Both the position numbers and the translations under genes were made by a program. Shown in pieces: positions 34,342 to 43,696 of a DNA stretch of 64,000 nt (positions within the stretch are counted from its first letter, which is position 1; each line of letters begins with the position of its first letter). The notes under the pieces were generated by a model. That model was not told where the DNA came from. It worked only from the letters and a program-made list of their open reading frames with translations, and made no database searches. This DNA is from Paracoccaceae bacterium (GTDB taxonomy: Bacteria; Pseudomonadota; Alphaproteobacteria; Rhodobacterales; Rhodobacteraceae): assembly GCA_028284605.1 (NCBI GenBank), contig JANQRL010000033.1, forward strand, positions 118,813 to 182,812, in the 5' to 3' direction.

Positions 34342-35372
34342 TCCTCGGCAAAGACCCGCGGCAGGTCGCGCGGCCCGGCGGCGAGCCAGGCCGGCACCGG
34401 CAGGCCCTTTTCGGTCAGGAAGGCCGGGTTGTAGAGCTTCGAGGCATAGCGCGTGCCGTAATCGCAGAGCACCGTCACGATGGTATGGCCGGGGCCGAGA
34501 TCGCGCGCCATGCGGATCGCGCCCGCCACGTTGATCCCCGAGGACCCGCCGAGGCAGAGCCCCTCCTCCGCCAGAAGGTCGAAGACGATGGGCAGCGCCT
34601 CCTCGTCCGGGATCGAATAGCTCATATCAGGGCGGAACCCTTCGAGGTTCGCCGTCTCGCGCCCCTGCCCGATCCCCTCGGTGATCGAGCCGCCTTCGGC
34701 CTTGAACTCACCCGTCGTGTAGAAGCTGTGGATCGCGGAACCCTTGGGATCCGCGAGCGCGATCTTCACCCCCTTGGGCTGGAGCGCCATGCCGACGCCC
34801 GCCAGCGTCCCGCCGGTGCCGACGGCGCAGACGAAGCCATCGACCTTGCCCGCGGTATCGGCCCAGATTTCTGGCCCGGTGCCGTCGATATGGGCCTGCC
34901 GGTTGGCGATATTGTCGAACTGGTTGGCCCAGATCGCGCCATTGGGCTCGGACTGCGCCAGCCTTTGCGCCAGCCGCTCCGAATAGCGCACGTAATTGTT
35001 CGGGTTGCGATAGGGCACGGCCGGAACCTCGACCAGCTCGGCGCCGGAGAGCCGCAGCATGTCCTTCTTTTCCTGGCTCTGGGTCTCTGGAATCACGATG
35101 ACGCACTTAAATCCCATCGAGGCGCCGACCAGCGCCAGCCCGATCCCCGTGTTCCCTGCCGTCCCCTCGACGATGGTCCCGCCGGGGCGCAGATCGCCCT
35201 TCGCCACCGCATCGCGGATGATCCAGAGCGCCGCGCGGTCCTTCACCGACTGGCCGGGATTGAGGAATTCGGCCTTGCCGAGGATCTCGCAGCCCGTCGC
35301 CTCGCTGGCGGCGCGGAGCCGGATCAGGGGCGTGTTGCCGACCGCGTCGGCCAGATCGGAACGGAGGGTCAT
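34338..35372 (-). CDS. cysK: Cysteine synthase (PLP-dependent)
   Basis: 344 aa, fold type II PLP enzyme making cysteine from O-acetylserine and sulfide. The Schiff-base Lys is in GQSVKDRAAL, substrate loop EGTAGNTGIGLA, phosphate loop GTGGTLAG and C-terminal GGSSGINVAGAI. This subgroup is slightly longer than E. coli CysK. The position next to trgB and trgA matches the tellurite-resistance locus described in Rhodobacter sphaeroides, where cysK lies beside trgAB. Confidence 0.9.
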   Translation of the reverse strand: MTLRSDLADAVGNTPLIRLRAASEATGCEILGKAEFLNPGQSVKDRAALWIIRDAVAKGDLRPGGTIVEGTAGNTGIGLALVGASMGFKCVIVIPETQSQEKKDMLRLSGAELVEVPAVPYRNPNNYVRYSERLAQRLAQSEPNGAIWANQFDNIANRQAHIDGTGPEIWADTAGKVDGFVCAVGTGGTLAGVGMALQPKGVKIALADPKGSAIHSFYTTGEFKAEGGSITEGIGQGRETANLEGFRPDMSYSIPDEEALPIVFDLLAEEGLCLGGSSGINVAGAIRMARDLGPGHTIVTVLCDYGTRYASKLYNPAFLTEKGLPVPAWLAAGPRDLPRVFAEE

Positions 35373-35676
35373 CGGCGGGCCTTTCTCACTCGGTCGGGCA
35401 CCGGTCTAGGGGCAGCACCGCGCGAACTCAAGGCGCCGCCCGAAAGCACGGCCGGCGCGCGGCACGCCGCACCGGCCCCGAACGCGCCCGGCCCCTGCCC
35501 AAACAGCAGATAAAGGGCACAACCCAGCCCCTTCATTTGGCCAAAAATACTCAAGACGCCACGCGCGCCACCGAGCGCCGCGACAGGACCGGCGAACCGC
35601 ACGGCCCCCAAGACCGCCGCCCCCGCCCGGATATCGGAGGCAAGGCACCCCCCGCCTCTTCGCCTGGACAACGCAC
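35373..35676. other. Intergenic gap upstream of cysK
   Basis: 304 very GC-rich bases. The only local anomaly is an AT-rich patch around 35530-35555 (TTTGGCCAAAAATACTC), which may be part of a promoter or a common alphaproteobacterial intergenic motif. No gene is seen. Confidence 0.35.
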
Positions 35677-36798
35677 TCAAGACCCGGCGCGCAGGTTGGG
35701 GCGCCGCGCCGCGAGCCAAAGGAGCATCATGGCCAGCGGCATCGCATTGATCTCGCCGGTGTCGATCAGCCCCATCGCCTCGTCGAAGGGCAGGACATGG
35801 GTGCGGATGTCCTCGTCCTCCTCCGGATGGCCGCCGGCAAAACCATCCGCCGCGCTCAGATCGGCGAAGCCCAGAAAGCAATGGTGGAACTCGGTCGAAT
35901 AGCCCGGCGAGGGGTAGCCGCGGAACATGGGGCGCAGATCGGTGATCTCGATGCCAGCCTCCTCGACCGCCTCGCGCCGGGCCGCCTGCTCGGCGCTCTC
36001 GCCGGCATCGATCAGACCCGCCACCGGCTCCAGCACCCGCAGTGCCAGGTCGCCGCGCAGGAGCGGCGCGTAGCGGAGCTGCTCGACCAGAAGCACCGCG
36101 TCGCGCGCCAAGTCATAGGGCAAGACAAGCGCCGCGTCATAGGCCACGAAGACCTCCCGGCGCACCGGCCCGGCGCGGCTGCCGTCGAACCGGTCATGGG
36201 CCATCTCGAAGGCGCGGAGCCGGAAGAAGCCGTCATAGCCCGGAAGGTCGGCGGTGATCTCAGGCCGCGTCGCACCCGCCGCGCTGCGCCGGGTCTGCGG
36301 CGCGGTCTCGGCATGGTGATGGGCCCAGGCCCGGGCCCGGAAGAACGGCAGGAGCTGCGCCGTCTCCGCCGGGCTCCGCCGCCCGTAGCCCCGCATTGCC
36401 TCCTCCGCCGCCGCCACGGTGACCGCGCCCCAATGGGCCTGCCAGGTCTCGAAATCCCAGGGCTCCGCGCCCTGCCAAAGGCCCGGCTCGGGAAAGTAGA
36501 CCTGCGCAGAGACCGCCCCGTCCGGCGTCTCGACCTGCACCGGGCGCAAGCGATAGCCGAAGCCGCCCTCGTAGAAATCGAGCCGCGCCAGATCGTCCCC
36601 GGTGAGCCCCTCGCAAAGCGCCCCCTCGGCCACGGCCCCGGGCGCCGCCTCGATCAGCGGAAACGCCTCCCCGGCCACTGCCCGCACCCCGTGGTCCGGC
36701 AGCCGCGCCGGGCTCAACCGCGCCCGGTCATGGCCGAGTACCGTGCAGAGCAGCGCCTCATGCCGAAGGGTCCCGAAGAAGAACAGGCTGTCAGTCAA
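35677..36798 (-). CDS. trgB: TrgB-type protein: GGCT-like plus NUDIX domains
   Basis: 373 aa in two parts. Residues 1-~160 resemble the gamma-glutamylcyclotransferase/AIG2-like fold (FFFGTLRHEALL, then FYEGGFGYR). Residues ~185-373 are an ADP-ribose-pyrophosphatase-like NUDIX hydrolase with the Nudix box GLIDAGESAEQAARREAVEEAGI. This arrangement matches TrgB of the tellurite-resistance locus. It overlaps trgA by 8 bases. It probably hydrolyses a nucleoside diphosphate derivative; the link to tellurite is known only by phenotype. Confidence 0.85.
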   Translation of the reverse strand: MTDSLFFFGTLRHEALLCTVLGHDRARLSPARLPDHGVRAVAGEAFPLIEAAPGAVAEGALCEGLTGDDLARLDFYEGGFGYRLRPVQVETPDGAVSAQVYFPEPGLWQGAEPWDFETWQAHWGAVTVAAAEEAMRGYGRRSPAETAQLLPFFRARAWAHHHAETAPQTRRSAAGATRPEITADLPGYDGFFRLRAFEMAHDRFDGSRAGPVRREVFVAYDAALVLPYDLARDAVLLVEQLRYAPLLRGDLALRVLEPVAGLIDAGESAEQAARREAVEEAGIEITDLRPMFRGYPSPGYSTEFHHCFLGFADLSAADGFAGGHPEEDEDIRTHVLPFDEAMGLIDTGEINAMPLAMMLLWLAARRPNLRAGS

Positions 36799-37231
36799 AC
36801 CGCCGCGCCACGATCTCGGTCAGAATACCGATCACGATCCCACCGCCCAGGAGCGTGGCCCAGACCTCGGTCGTGGACATCAGCGCGCCATGTTCCAGCA
36901 TCAACTCGAACACGCCGATCACCGCATCCGGCGCGGTGTCGTAGACCCGGTTCAGGGAATTGAAGATCATCACCACCGTGGAGTGAATCAGCAGCGCCAC
37001 GAGGACCATCATCACCGCCGCCGTGAGCCCGACACCGATGCCGTTCGACATCCCCTTGCCGGCCCGCGCGCCCATCACCCGCCAACCGATGACCAGCCCG
37101 ACCGCGGCATTGATCTCCCGGAACCAGCCGATCTGCTCTTCCGGTTCGAACAGCGGTACGATCAGGAGAGAGACGTAATAGGCAAGCCCGGCGAACAGAA
37201 TCCCGGCGGCGAGACGCGCGAAGGTCGGCAT
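36791..37231 (-). CDS. trgA: TrgA family membrane protein
   Basis: 146 aa with about four membrane helices (LAAGILFAGLAYYVSLLIV; INAAVGLVIGWRVMG; LTAAVMMVLVALLIHSTVVM; VWATLLGGGIVIGILTEIVA). Recognised as TrgA from its position directly before trgB and its overall sequence. Its biochemical role is unknown; in Rhodobacter the gene is linked to tellurite resistance. Confidence 0.82.
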   Translation of the reverse strand: MPTFARLAAGILFAGLAYYVSLLIVPLFEPEEQIGWFREINAAVGLVIGWRVMGARAGKGMSNGIGVGLTAAVMMVLVALLIHSTVVMIFNSLNRVYDTAPDAVIGVFELMLEHGALMSTTEVWATLLGGGIVIGILTEIVARRFD

Positions 37232-37271
37232 GGCACTGCTCCTCGGTCCGGCAGACCAACGCCGCCCGTCT

Positions 37272-38480
37272 TCATGCAGGCCGTGTCACCGTGATCTGCG
37301 TCACGTCGCATGTTCCGCTATTGAAGGCCGCCGCGCAAGAGCAGAGGTAGAGGTTCCACATCCGCCGGAACCGCTCGTCGAAGCCCTGTGCGGCCACGTC
37401 CGACCAGCGTTCGTTGAAGGTCTCGTGCCAGCGGCGCAGAGTCTGGGCGTAGCTCTGGCCGAATTCCAGGCTACTGGTCCAGCCGAGCCCCGCCCGGGCG
37501 ACCTCGGCGCGCAGGACCTTCGGCGCCGGCAGCATGCCGCCCGGGAAGATGTACTTCTGGATGAAGTCGACGCCCTTGCGGTAGCTCTCCCAGCGCCGGT
37601 CGAGCACGGTGATGATCTGCAAGGTCGCGTTGCGGCCCGGCTTCAGGCAGTTGCGCAGGGTCTCGAAATAGGCCGGCCAGTATTTCTCGCCCACCGCCTC
37701 GAACATCTCGATGGAGGCGATGCCGTCATATTCCCCGCGCTCGTCGCGATAATCCTGGAGCTTGAAGGTGACGCGGTCCGAAAGACCTGCCTTTTCAATG
37801 CGGTCCGTGGCGTATTTGAACTGCTCTTCGCTGATCGTGAGCCCGGTGACTTTCAGCCCCCGTTCCTTCGCGGCGTACTCGGCGAACCCGCCCCAGCCGC
37901 AGCCGATCTCCAGCACATGATCGCCGGGCTCGGCGCCCATCTCGTCGACCATGGACTGGTATTTGCGGGTCTGCGCCTTCTCGAGGCTCTCCTGCCCGGT
38001 CTCGAAGAGCGCCGAGGAATAGGTCATGGTGTCGTCGAGCCAGAGCCCATAAAAGTCGTTCCCCAGATCGTAGTGGTAGGAGATGTTCTTCTTCGCCCCG
38101 CGGCGCGTGTTCGACGACAGCCAGAACCGGAACCGCTCGAAGGCGCGGACGAGACCCTGGCCAGGATAGCCGTCATAGATCTCATCGTTGTCCTGATGCA
38201 CCAGCTCCATGAAGGCCATCAGGTCGGGCGTCGACCATTGCCCTTCGAGATAGGCGTCGCAGAAGCCCAGATCGCCCTCGCGGATCAGCCGGGCGAAGAG
38301 ATCGTCGTTATGGATGTCGAGTTCCGCGACATAGCCCGGGTTCGGCCCCTCGGCGCGGAACCGGCGCCCATCGGGCAGCACCATGTCGAGCCGCCCGTTC
38401 TTCATCCGCCGCAAGACCTCGAAGGCCGGTTTGAAATAGCGCGGCAGGTCCGTCTGCCCGTCGGTGCTGGTCAGAACCAT
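37272..38480 (-). CDS. cfa: Cyclopropane-fatty-acyl-phospholipid synthase family protein
   Basis: 402 aa. A SAM-dependent methyltransferase domain has VLEIGCGWGGFAEYAA (SAM site), GLTISEEQFKYA, SIEMFEAVGEKYW with the catalytic Glu, and IQKYIFPGGMLP. This matches Cfa, which adds a methylene bridge to unsaturated acyl chains in membrane lipids. ATG 38480 is preferred over a GTG two codons earlier because AGGGGGGTGGG lies just before it. Confidence 0.9.
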   Translation of the reverse strand: MVLTSTDGQTDLPRYFKPAFEVLRRMKNGRLDMVLPDGRRFRAEGPNPGYVAELDIHNDDLFARLIREGDLGFCDAYLEGQWSTPDLMAFMELVHQDNDEIYDGYPGQGLVRAFERFRFWLSSNTRRGAKKNISYHYDLGNDFYGLWLDDTMTYSSALFETGQESLEKAQTRKYQSMVDEMGAEPGDHVLEIGCGWGGFAEYAAKERGLKVTGLTISEEQFKYATDRIEKAGLSDRVTFKLQDYRDERGEYDGIASIEMFEAVGEKYWPAYFETLRNCLKPGRNATLQIITVLDRRWESYRKGVDFIQKYIFPGGMLPAPKVLRAEVARAGLGWTSSLEFGQSYAQTLRRWHETFNERWSDVAAQGFDERFRRMWNLYLCSCAAAFNSGTCDVTQITVTRPA

Positions 38481-38563
38481 GCCCACCCCCCTGTTTCTGT
38501 CCCACTTAAATCCCCGGCCCCGGATGTCACGGGTTTCGTTGAGGAATGTAAAGAGCCGAGGCG

Positions 38564-39982
38564 TCAGAAGTCCCGCGCCCGATAGGCGTCAAGCGCCCGC
38601 TGCCGGCCCTCCGCGGCGCCCACGATGGGGGCCGGATAGGGGTCTGTGGCGGAGAGGCGCCAGCGCTTCGGGATCGCGTCGAAATAGCTGAGCGCGGTGG
38701 CGGAGGGGCGGCTCCGGCCCTCGGCGATCCAGGCGTGGCGATAGGCACCGTCCCGGTCGAATTTTTCGAGCTGGGTTTCGGGGTTGAAGACCCGGAAATA
38801 GGGGGTGGCGTCGGGGCCGGAGCCGGCGGACCATTGCCAGCCCATCGCATTCGCCGCCGGATCCCAGTCGATCAGGTGCTCGGCGAACCAGTCGAGGCCG
38901 ATTTTCCAATGCGTCATCAGATGCTTGGTGAGGTAGGAGGCGACAATCATCCGGCCCCGGTTATGCATCGTGCCGGTCACATACATCTCGCGCATAGCCG
39001 CATCGACGAATTCCATGCCGGTGCGGCCCCGCTGCCAGGCCACAACCTCGGGCCGGGTCGCGTCTCTGTCCCACGGGAAGGCATCCCATTCCGGCCGCCA
39101 ATTGCCGCTGGTCAGCTCCGGCGTATGGTGGACCAGATGGTAAGCGAAGTCGCGCCAGACGATCTCCTGAAGGAACTTCTCGGCCCCTGCCTTGCCCTCC
39201 TCCATCGCCCGGGCCGCCGCGTGCCAGCAGGTGCGGGTGGACATCTCGCCATAGGTCAGGTTTTCGGAGAGCCGCGAGGTGCCGTCGACCCCGGGCAGGT
39301 CGCGGGTGTCACGGTAGTCCTGCACCTTCTCGGCCAGGAAGGTGCCGAGCCGGTCACGCGCCGCACCCTCTCCCACGGTCACATGAGCCGCCACGACGTC
39401 CCGGCCCCGGTGCATATCCGCGTCGAGCCGCCAGTCGGTCAGATCGTCGCTCGCGGGCCACGCCTCCGGCGCCGCCATCCGCCCGGGCGCGGGCAGCGGC
39501 GCACCGGGATCGCGGACGCGGACGGCCTTCCAGAACGGCGTGTAGACCCGATAGAAGCCTCCCGTCCCGGTCTCCACCTTCCAGGGCTCGAAGAGCACAT
39601 GGCCCGGAAACGACCGGGCCTCGATCCCGTCCGCCTTCAGCGCCGCCTTCACCGGTTCGTCCCGGGCGCGGGCCTCCGGATCGTAGAGCCGCGTCCACCA
39701 GACCGCGCCCGCTCCGGTCTCGGCGACGAGCCCCTTGAGGCAATCGAGGGCATTCCCGCGCCGCAGGATCAGCTGGCTGCCGATCTCCCGGAGAGCCTTG
39801 CCATGGGCCTCCACGGACAGCCCGAGGCGAAAGCGCGGTGCCGCGCCCTGCCCGGCAACCACCTGATCGCTGAGGAAAACAGGCACGATGGGCCGTCCCG
39901 TCTCTGCCGCCGCGTGGAGCGCCGGATGATCGGAAAGCCGCAGGTCCCGGCGGAACCAGAGGAGGATCGGAGATTCGTCCAT
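38564..39982 (-). CDS. phrB: Deoxyribodipyrimidine photolyase
   Basis: 472 aa, cryptochrome/photolyase family. The N-terminal antenna domain starts [17 protein letters not shown]. The FAD domain has [39 protein letters not shown] and [28 protein letters not shown], the set typical of class I CPD photolyases that repair UV dimers using light. The start ATG 39982 is at the canonical N-terminus. Confidence 0.94.
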   Translation of the reverse strand: [472 protein letters not shown]

Positions 39983-40054
39983 GGGCCCGGAACCTAGTGC
40001 CGGGGCGGGTCCAGTCGACCTGCCAATAAGGCGACTACACCGGGGCCTCCGGCG

Positions 40055-40270
40055 GCGCGACGCGAGCCGGGCATCGGCAGACCGGGGGATGGCGAACCGA
40101 CCTTCGAGCTACCGCGCTTTATGGCAGCCAAACACATCTTCGCTCCGAGCTCCGCACCCAGCCTCACCCAATCGCCAGCCCGCCGGACCGGTCTGTCGTC
40201 GTCATTGGTCACTCGGACCAATGGCGCAACCAATGACGACCCCGGCGCCTTCGGCGCTATTCGGGCGGGC
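40055..40270. repeat. Dispersed intergenic repeat, copy 2
   Basis: Second copy of the repeat at 31006-31222, same orientation, with about one net indel over the length. The inverted repeat GTCGTCATTGG...CCAATGACGAC is conserved perfectly although the loop differs by substitutions. The rest of the 39983-40376 gap has no gene. Confidence 0.75.
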
Positions 40271-40376
40271 GTAGGAGGAACGTCAGCTCGCCTGAAGAGA
40301 AGCAGAGTGCGACGATGCAATCTTGGGTCAGTGGTTGTCGCCAGCGCTGTTCAATCTCCGCACCGGGACGCACTGG

Positions 40377-41366
40377 TCACGCGTTCACATCCACCACCAC
40401 CCGACCCTGCACCTGACCCTTCAGGATATCGGCCCCCAGTTCCGGCAGATCGGCGAGCGTCGCGGGGCGGATCATCGCCTCGAGCTTGTCCATCGGCAGG
40501 TCGGTGGCGATGCGGGCCCAGGCCCTCAGCCGGTTCTCATAGGGCTGCATCACGCTGTCGATGCCGAGGAGGTTCACCCCGCGCAGCAGGAACGGGATGA
40601 CGGTGGCGGGCAGTTGCGGCCCGCCGGCGAGGCCCACCGCCGCGACGGACGCCCCGTACTTCATCTGCCCCAGCACCCGCGCCAGCATCGCGCCGCCCAC
40701 GGCATCGACGCAGCCGGCCCAGGTCTCGGCCTCGAGGGGGCGCTTGACGGTGTCGGCCAGCTCCTCGCGCGGCACGATGCGAGAGGCGCCGAGGCCGCGC
40801 AGATACTCTCCGGTCTCCGGCCGTCCGGTCACGCCGGCGACCTCATAGCCGAGATGGCCCAGAATCGCGGTGGCCACCGAGCCCACCCCGCCGGCGGCAC
40901 CCGTCACGAGAACCTCGCCTTTCTCGGGGCTTAAGCCATGCTCTTCAAGTGCCATCACCGCCAGCATCGCGGTGAACCCGGCGGTGCCCACGGCCATCGC
41001 GGCGCGCGTCGTCAGCCCGTCCGGCAAGGGCACCAGCCAGTCCGCCTTCACCCGCGCCTTCTGCGCGTAGCCGCCCCAATGGACCTCGCCGACGCGCCAG
41101 CCGGTCAGCACCACCTTGTCGCCCGGCGCGTAGCGGGCATCGTCGGACGCCTCGACGGTCCCCGCGAAATCGATCCCCGGCACATGGGGGTAATTGCGCA
41201 CCAGCCCGCCCCCCGGCCCGATGCAGAGCCCGTCCTTGTAGTTCAGCGTGGAATACTCGACGGCAACGGTCACGTCGCCCTCGGGCAGGCGGTCCTCACT
41301 CAACTGGACCACGGAGGCAGAGGTCGGCCCCTGGTCTTCCAGCTCCACCAATAGCGCGTTGAACAT
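40377..41366 (-). CDS. acuI: Acrylyl-CoA reductase AcuI
   Basis: 329-aa zinc-independent medium-chain reductase of the YhdH/AcuI family, reducing toxic acryloyl-CoA to propionyl-CoA with NADPH. Motifs are STLNYKDGLCIGPGGGLVRN, PHVPGIDFAGTV, GWRVGEVHWGGYAQKARV, and the cofactor site VTGAAGGVGSVATAIL. ATG 41366 follows GAGGGAGACGACG, 11 bases after the dmdA stop. In roseobacters acuI is typically next to dmdA, as here, and serves DMSP breakdown. Confidence 0.93.
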   Translation of the reverse strand: MFNALLVELEDQGPTSASVVQLSEDRLPEGDVTVAVEYSTLNYKDGLCIGPGGGLVRNYPHVPGIDFAGTVEASDDARYAPGDKVVLTGWRVGEVHWGGYAQKARVKADWLVPLPDGLTTRAAMAVGTAGFTAMLAVMALEEHGLSPEKGEVLVTGAAGGVGSVATAILGHLGYEVAGVTGRPETGEYLRGLGASRIVPREELADTVKRPLEAETWAGCVDAVGGAMLARVLGQMKYGASVAAVGLAGGPQLPATVIPFLLRGVNLLGIDSVMQPYENRLRAWARIATDLPMDKLEAMIRPATLADLPELGADILKGQVQGRVVVDVNA

Positions 41367-41377
41367 CGTCGTCTCCC

Positions 41378-42481
41378 TCAGTTCCAGAATGTCTCGCGCA
41401 CCACGGCGCGGCGGGGGCCATCCGGGGCCTCCAGAATCAGGTCCGTCCCCGGCTCCCAATGGGTCATGCGGACCATGCCGATGGCCACATTGGTCCCGAA
41501 ATCCGGCGACCACGCCCCGGAAGTCACCTGCCCCACCTTGCGGTCACCCGCCATGAGCGGGAACGGCCGGTCCACCGGGGGCAGCGCCGGGCCGTCCACC
41601 GCAAGGGGCCTGATCTGGCGCACCGGACCCTCCATCGCCACCCGCAGGAGCGCGTCGCGGCCGATACAGCCAATCGCGGTCTGGGTGTTGCAGAACCGGC
41701 CCAGCCCGCATTCATGGGGCGTGTTGGCCCGGGTCATGTCGTTGCCGTAGCTCAAGAGCCCGCCCTCGATCCGCTCGATCAGGTTCGGGCAGCCGGCGCG
41801 CACGTCGAGATCGGCCCCCGCCGCCATCAGGGCATTCCAGAGCGGCATGCCGATATCGCCGCCCTCGACATAGATCTCGAACCCGCCCTGTTTGGAATAG
41901 CCCGAGCGGGCGATGACCAGATCGCGGCCCTGGAACTGGAACCAGCCGAAGCGGAAGAAGCGCAGATCCCGGATCGCCTCGCCGAAGATCCGGGCCACCA
42001 GATCGTCCGCCTTCGGCCCCTGCACGGCGAGCGGCGACACATCCGGCTCATCGACCAGCACGTCGAGGCGGTAGCCATAGGCAACCCCCTTCACCCACAT
42101 CAAGAGATCGCTGTCGGCGATGGAAATCCACCAGCGGTCCTCGGCGATCTTCACCGCGACGGGATCGTTCAGCATTCCGCCGGTCTCGTCGACGATGGGC
42201 ACGTAAAAGCACTGCCCCGGCAGCATCCCGCGCAGGTCCCTCGGCGTCAGCATCTGCATCAGCCGCGCCGCGTCGGGCCCGCGCAGCTCCACCTGCCGCT
42301 CGCAGGAGACGTCCCAGACCTGCACCGCGCGCTTCAGGTGGTGGTAATCCGCCTCCGGGCTCTCGAAGACCGCCGGCAGCAGCATGTGGTTGTAGACGCT
42401 GTAAGCCGTCACCCCCGCTGCCTCGACGCCTTCCGAAAACGGCGTCCGGCGCAGGCGGATCGAGGGCGCCAGCGCCACCAT
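41378..42481 (-). CDS. dmdA: Dimethylsulfoniopropionate demethylase DmdA
   Basis: 367 aa, GcvT-fold protein transferring a methyl group from DMSP to tetrahydrofolate. The sequence runs TAYSVYNHMLLPAVFESPEA, VWDVSCERQVELRGPDA, DSDLLMWVKGVAYGYRLDV, RSGYSKQGGFEIYVEGGDIG and HECGLGRFC. The length is close to characterised DmdA (about 364 aa), and the next gene is acuI, which separates it from glycine-cleavage GcvT. The start overlaps the DinB gene stop as ATGA. dmdB/C/D are not in the window. Confidence 0.9.
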   Translation of the reverse strand: MVALAPSIRLRRTPFSEGVEAAGVTAYSVYNHMLLPAVFESPEADYHHLKRAVQVWDVSCERQVELRGPDAARLMQMLTPRDLRGMLPGQCFYVPIVDETGGMLNDPVAVKIAEDRWWISIADSDLLMWVKGVAYGYRLDVLVDEPDVSPLAVQGPKADDLVARIFGEAIRDLRFFRFGWFQFQGRDLVIARSGYSKQGGFEIYVEGGDIGMPLWNALMAAGADLDVRAGCPNLIERIEGGLLSYGNDMTRANTPHECGLGRFCNTQTAIGCIGRDALLRVAMEGPVRQIRPLAVDGPALPPVDRPFPLMAGDRKVGQVTSGAWSPDFGTNVAIGMVRMTHWEPGTDLILEAPDGPRRAVVRETFWN

Positions 42482-42990
42482 CAGGCGTCGTCCGGCATGA
42501 AGATCACGTCGCTCACCGGCGCCTTGAGCCCGGCGGCGGTCATCATCGCGTGGATCTGGCCGCGATGGTGGGTCTGGTGGTTGAAGAAATGCGCCACACA
42601 GACCTCCAGTGGCCGCGTGAAGTCGCGCTTCATCAGCCCGGAATACCACGACAGGTCGGATTTCAGATCGAGATCGCGCAGCCCCTCGGCCCAGAGCCGG
42701 ATCGTCCCGTCCATGCGAAAGCGCTCGGCGGCCCAGACCGCGAAGGTCGGGGTAAGGTCGCGATGCTGCGCTGCATCCACGGCGGGCGGCTCCTGCTCCG
42801 GATCGAACCGGCTCATCCAGAGCGTGTCGCCCCAGAGCACATGGTTCAGCGTCGCGAAGATCGAGCCGAAGAAGGCGCCGCGATCCTGCCGCAGCACCTC
42901 GTCGTCGATCCCGGTCAGCATCTCGGTCAACTGGTGGTTCTGCCAGGTGTTGTAGCGCGCCATCATCCGGCAGTAGTCCGGCGTGATCAC
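42481..42990 (-). CDS. DinB-family protein
   Basis: 169-aa four-helix DinB/YfiT-like protein with the three metal-ligand His positions (LNHVLWGD, then FFNHQTHHRGQ). Such proteins are often metal- or thiol-dependent, but their function is mostly unknown. It overlaps both neighbours by ATGA, so it is translated together with DUF1326 upstream and dmdA downstream. Confidence 0.85.
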   Translation of the reverse strand: MITPDYCRMMARYNTWQNHQLTEMLTGIDDEVLRQDRGAFFGSIFATLNHVLWGDTLWMSRFDPEQEPPAVDAAQHRDLTPTFAVWAAERFRMDGTIRLWAEGLRDLDLKSDLSWYSGLMKRDFTRPLEVCVAHFFNHQTHHRGQIHAMMTAAGLKAPVSDVIFMPDDA

Positions 42991-43694
42991 GGTTTCGGAC
43001 CTTTCCAGTCAATAGCGCAGATCTCGGCCGACTTGCCGCCGAAATCCCAGACCTTGCCGTAGTCGCGGACCTTGGATTTGAGCCCCCGCGCCGCGATGAT
43101 GTCCGGCCCCATCCAGTATTTCGAGTTCGAGATCACCACGGGATGATCCGGGCTCGCGCCGTCGATCATCTCGATTTCGCCCTGGATTTTGCGCCCGATA
43201 TAAAGCCCGCGGCGCTTGCCCTCCCGCACGATCTCGACCGTCTCGCGCTCGGCGCCGATGATGTCGCTGACGAGCATGGTGAAGAGCCCCGTCGTGCCCC
43301 CGGCCTCGCCGCTGAAGATCTGGAGGAGCCCGTTATAGGCCTTGCCGCTGGCGCGGTCGTCGACATAGGCCGCCACCTTCCAGCCGCCCTCGGCCATGCG
43401 GCCCGGGATATCGACCATCAGCCCGACATTGAGCCCCGACAGGTCCTCGCCCTCGAAATGCCCCTCATCGATGGCGATGGCCATCCAGGCCTTGCAATCG
43501 CCCTCGGTGGGCGGGTGCTGGCCGAGGCTCACGACGCAGGGGCAGAAGACTGTGCAGGAGCAGTTGAGGAAGAGCTCGCCCCTGATCGCCCATTCCGTCG
43601 GGCGCATCTGGCGCCTCCCGGGATTGGCGATCCGGCTGTCGATCCTGCGCGATACCGGGAGCCGGTCCGCATCCGCGCGTTTCTTCAGCGCCAT
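42987..43694 (-). CDS. DUF1326 domain protein
   Basis: 235 aa. After a ~35-residue lead, the DUF1326 core begins RGELFLNCSCTVFCPCVVSLG, a cysteine cluster (CxC...CxC) likely to bind a metal, then GLMVDIPGRMAEGGWKVAAYVDD and FTMLVSDIIGAERETVEI. ATG 43694 follows GGGAGGATAGAG. It starts 2 bases after the DUF2182 stop. DUF1326 and DUF2182 genes are commonly paired; the function is unknown. Confidence 0.85.
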   Translation of the reverse strand: MALKKRADADRLPVSRRIDSRIANPGRRQMRPTEWAIRGELFLNCSCTVFCPCVVSLGQHPPTEGDCKAWMAIAIDEGHFEGEDLSGLNVGLMVDIPGRMAEGGWKVAAYVDDRASGKAYNGLLQIFSGEAGGTTGLFTMLVSDIIGAERETVEIVREGKRRGLYIGRKIQGEIEMIDGASPDHPVVISNSKYWMGPDIIAARGLKSKVRDYGKVWDFGGKSAEICAIDWKGPKP

Positions 43695-43696
43695 CT

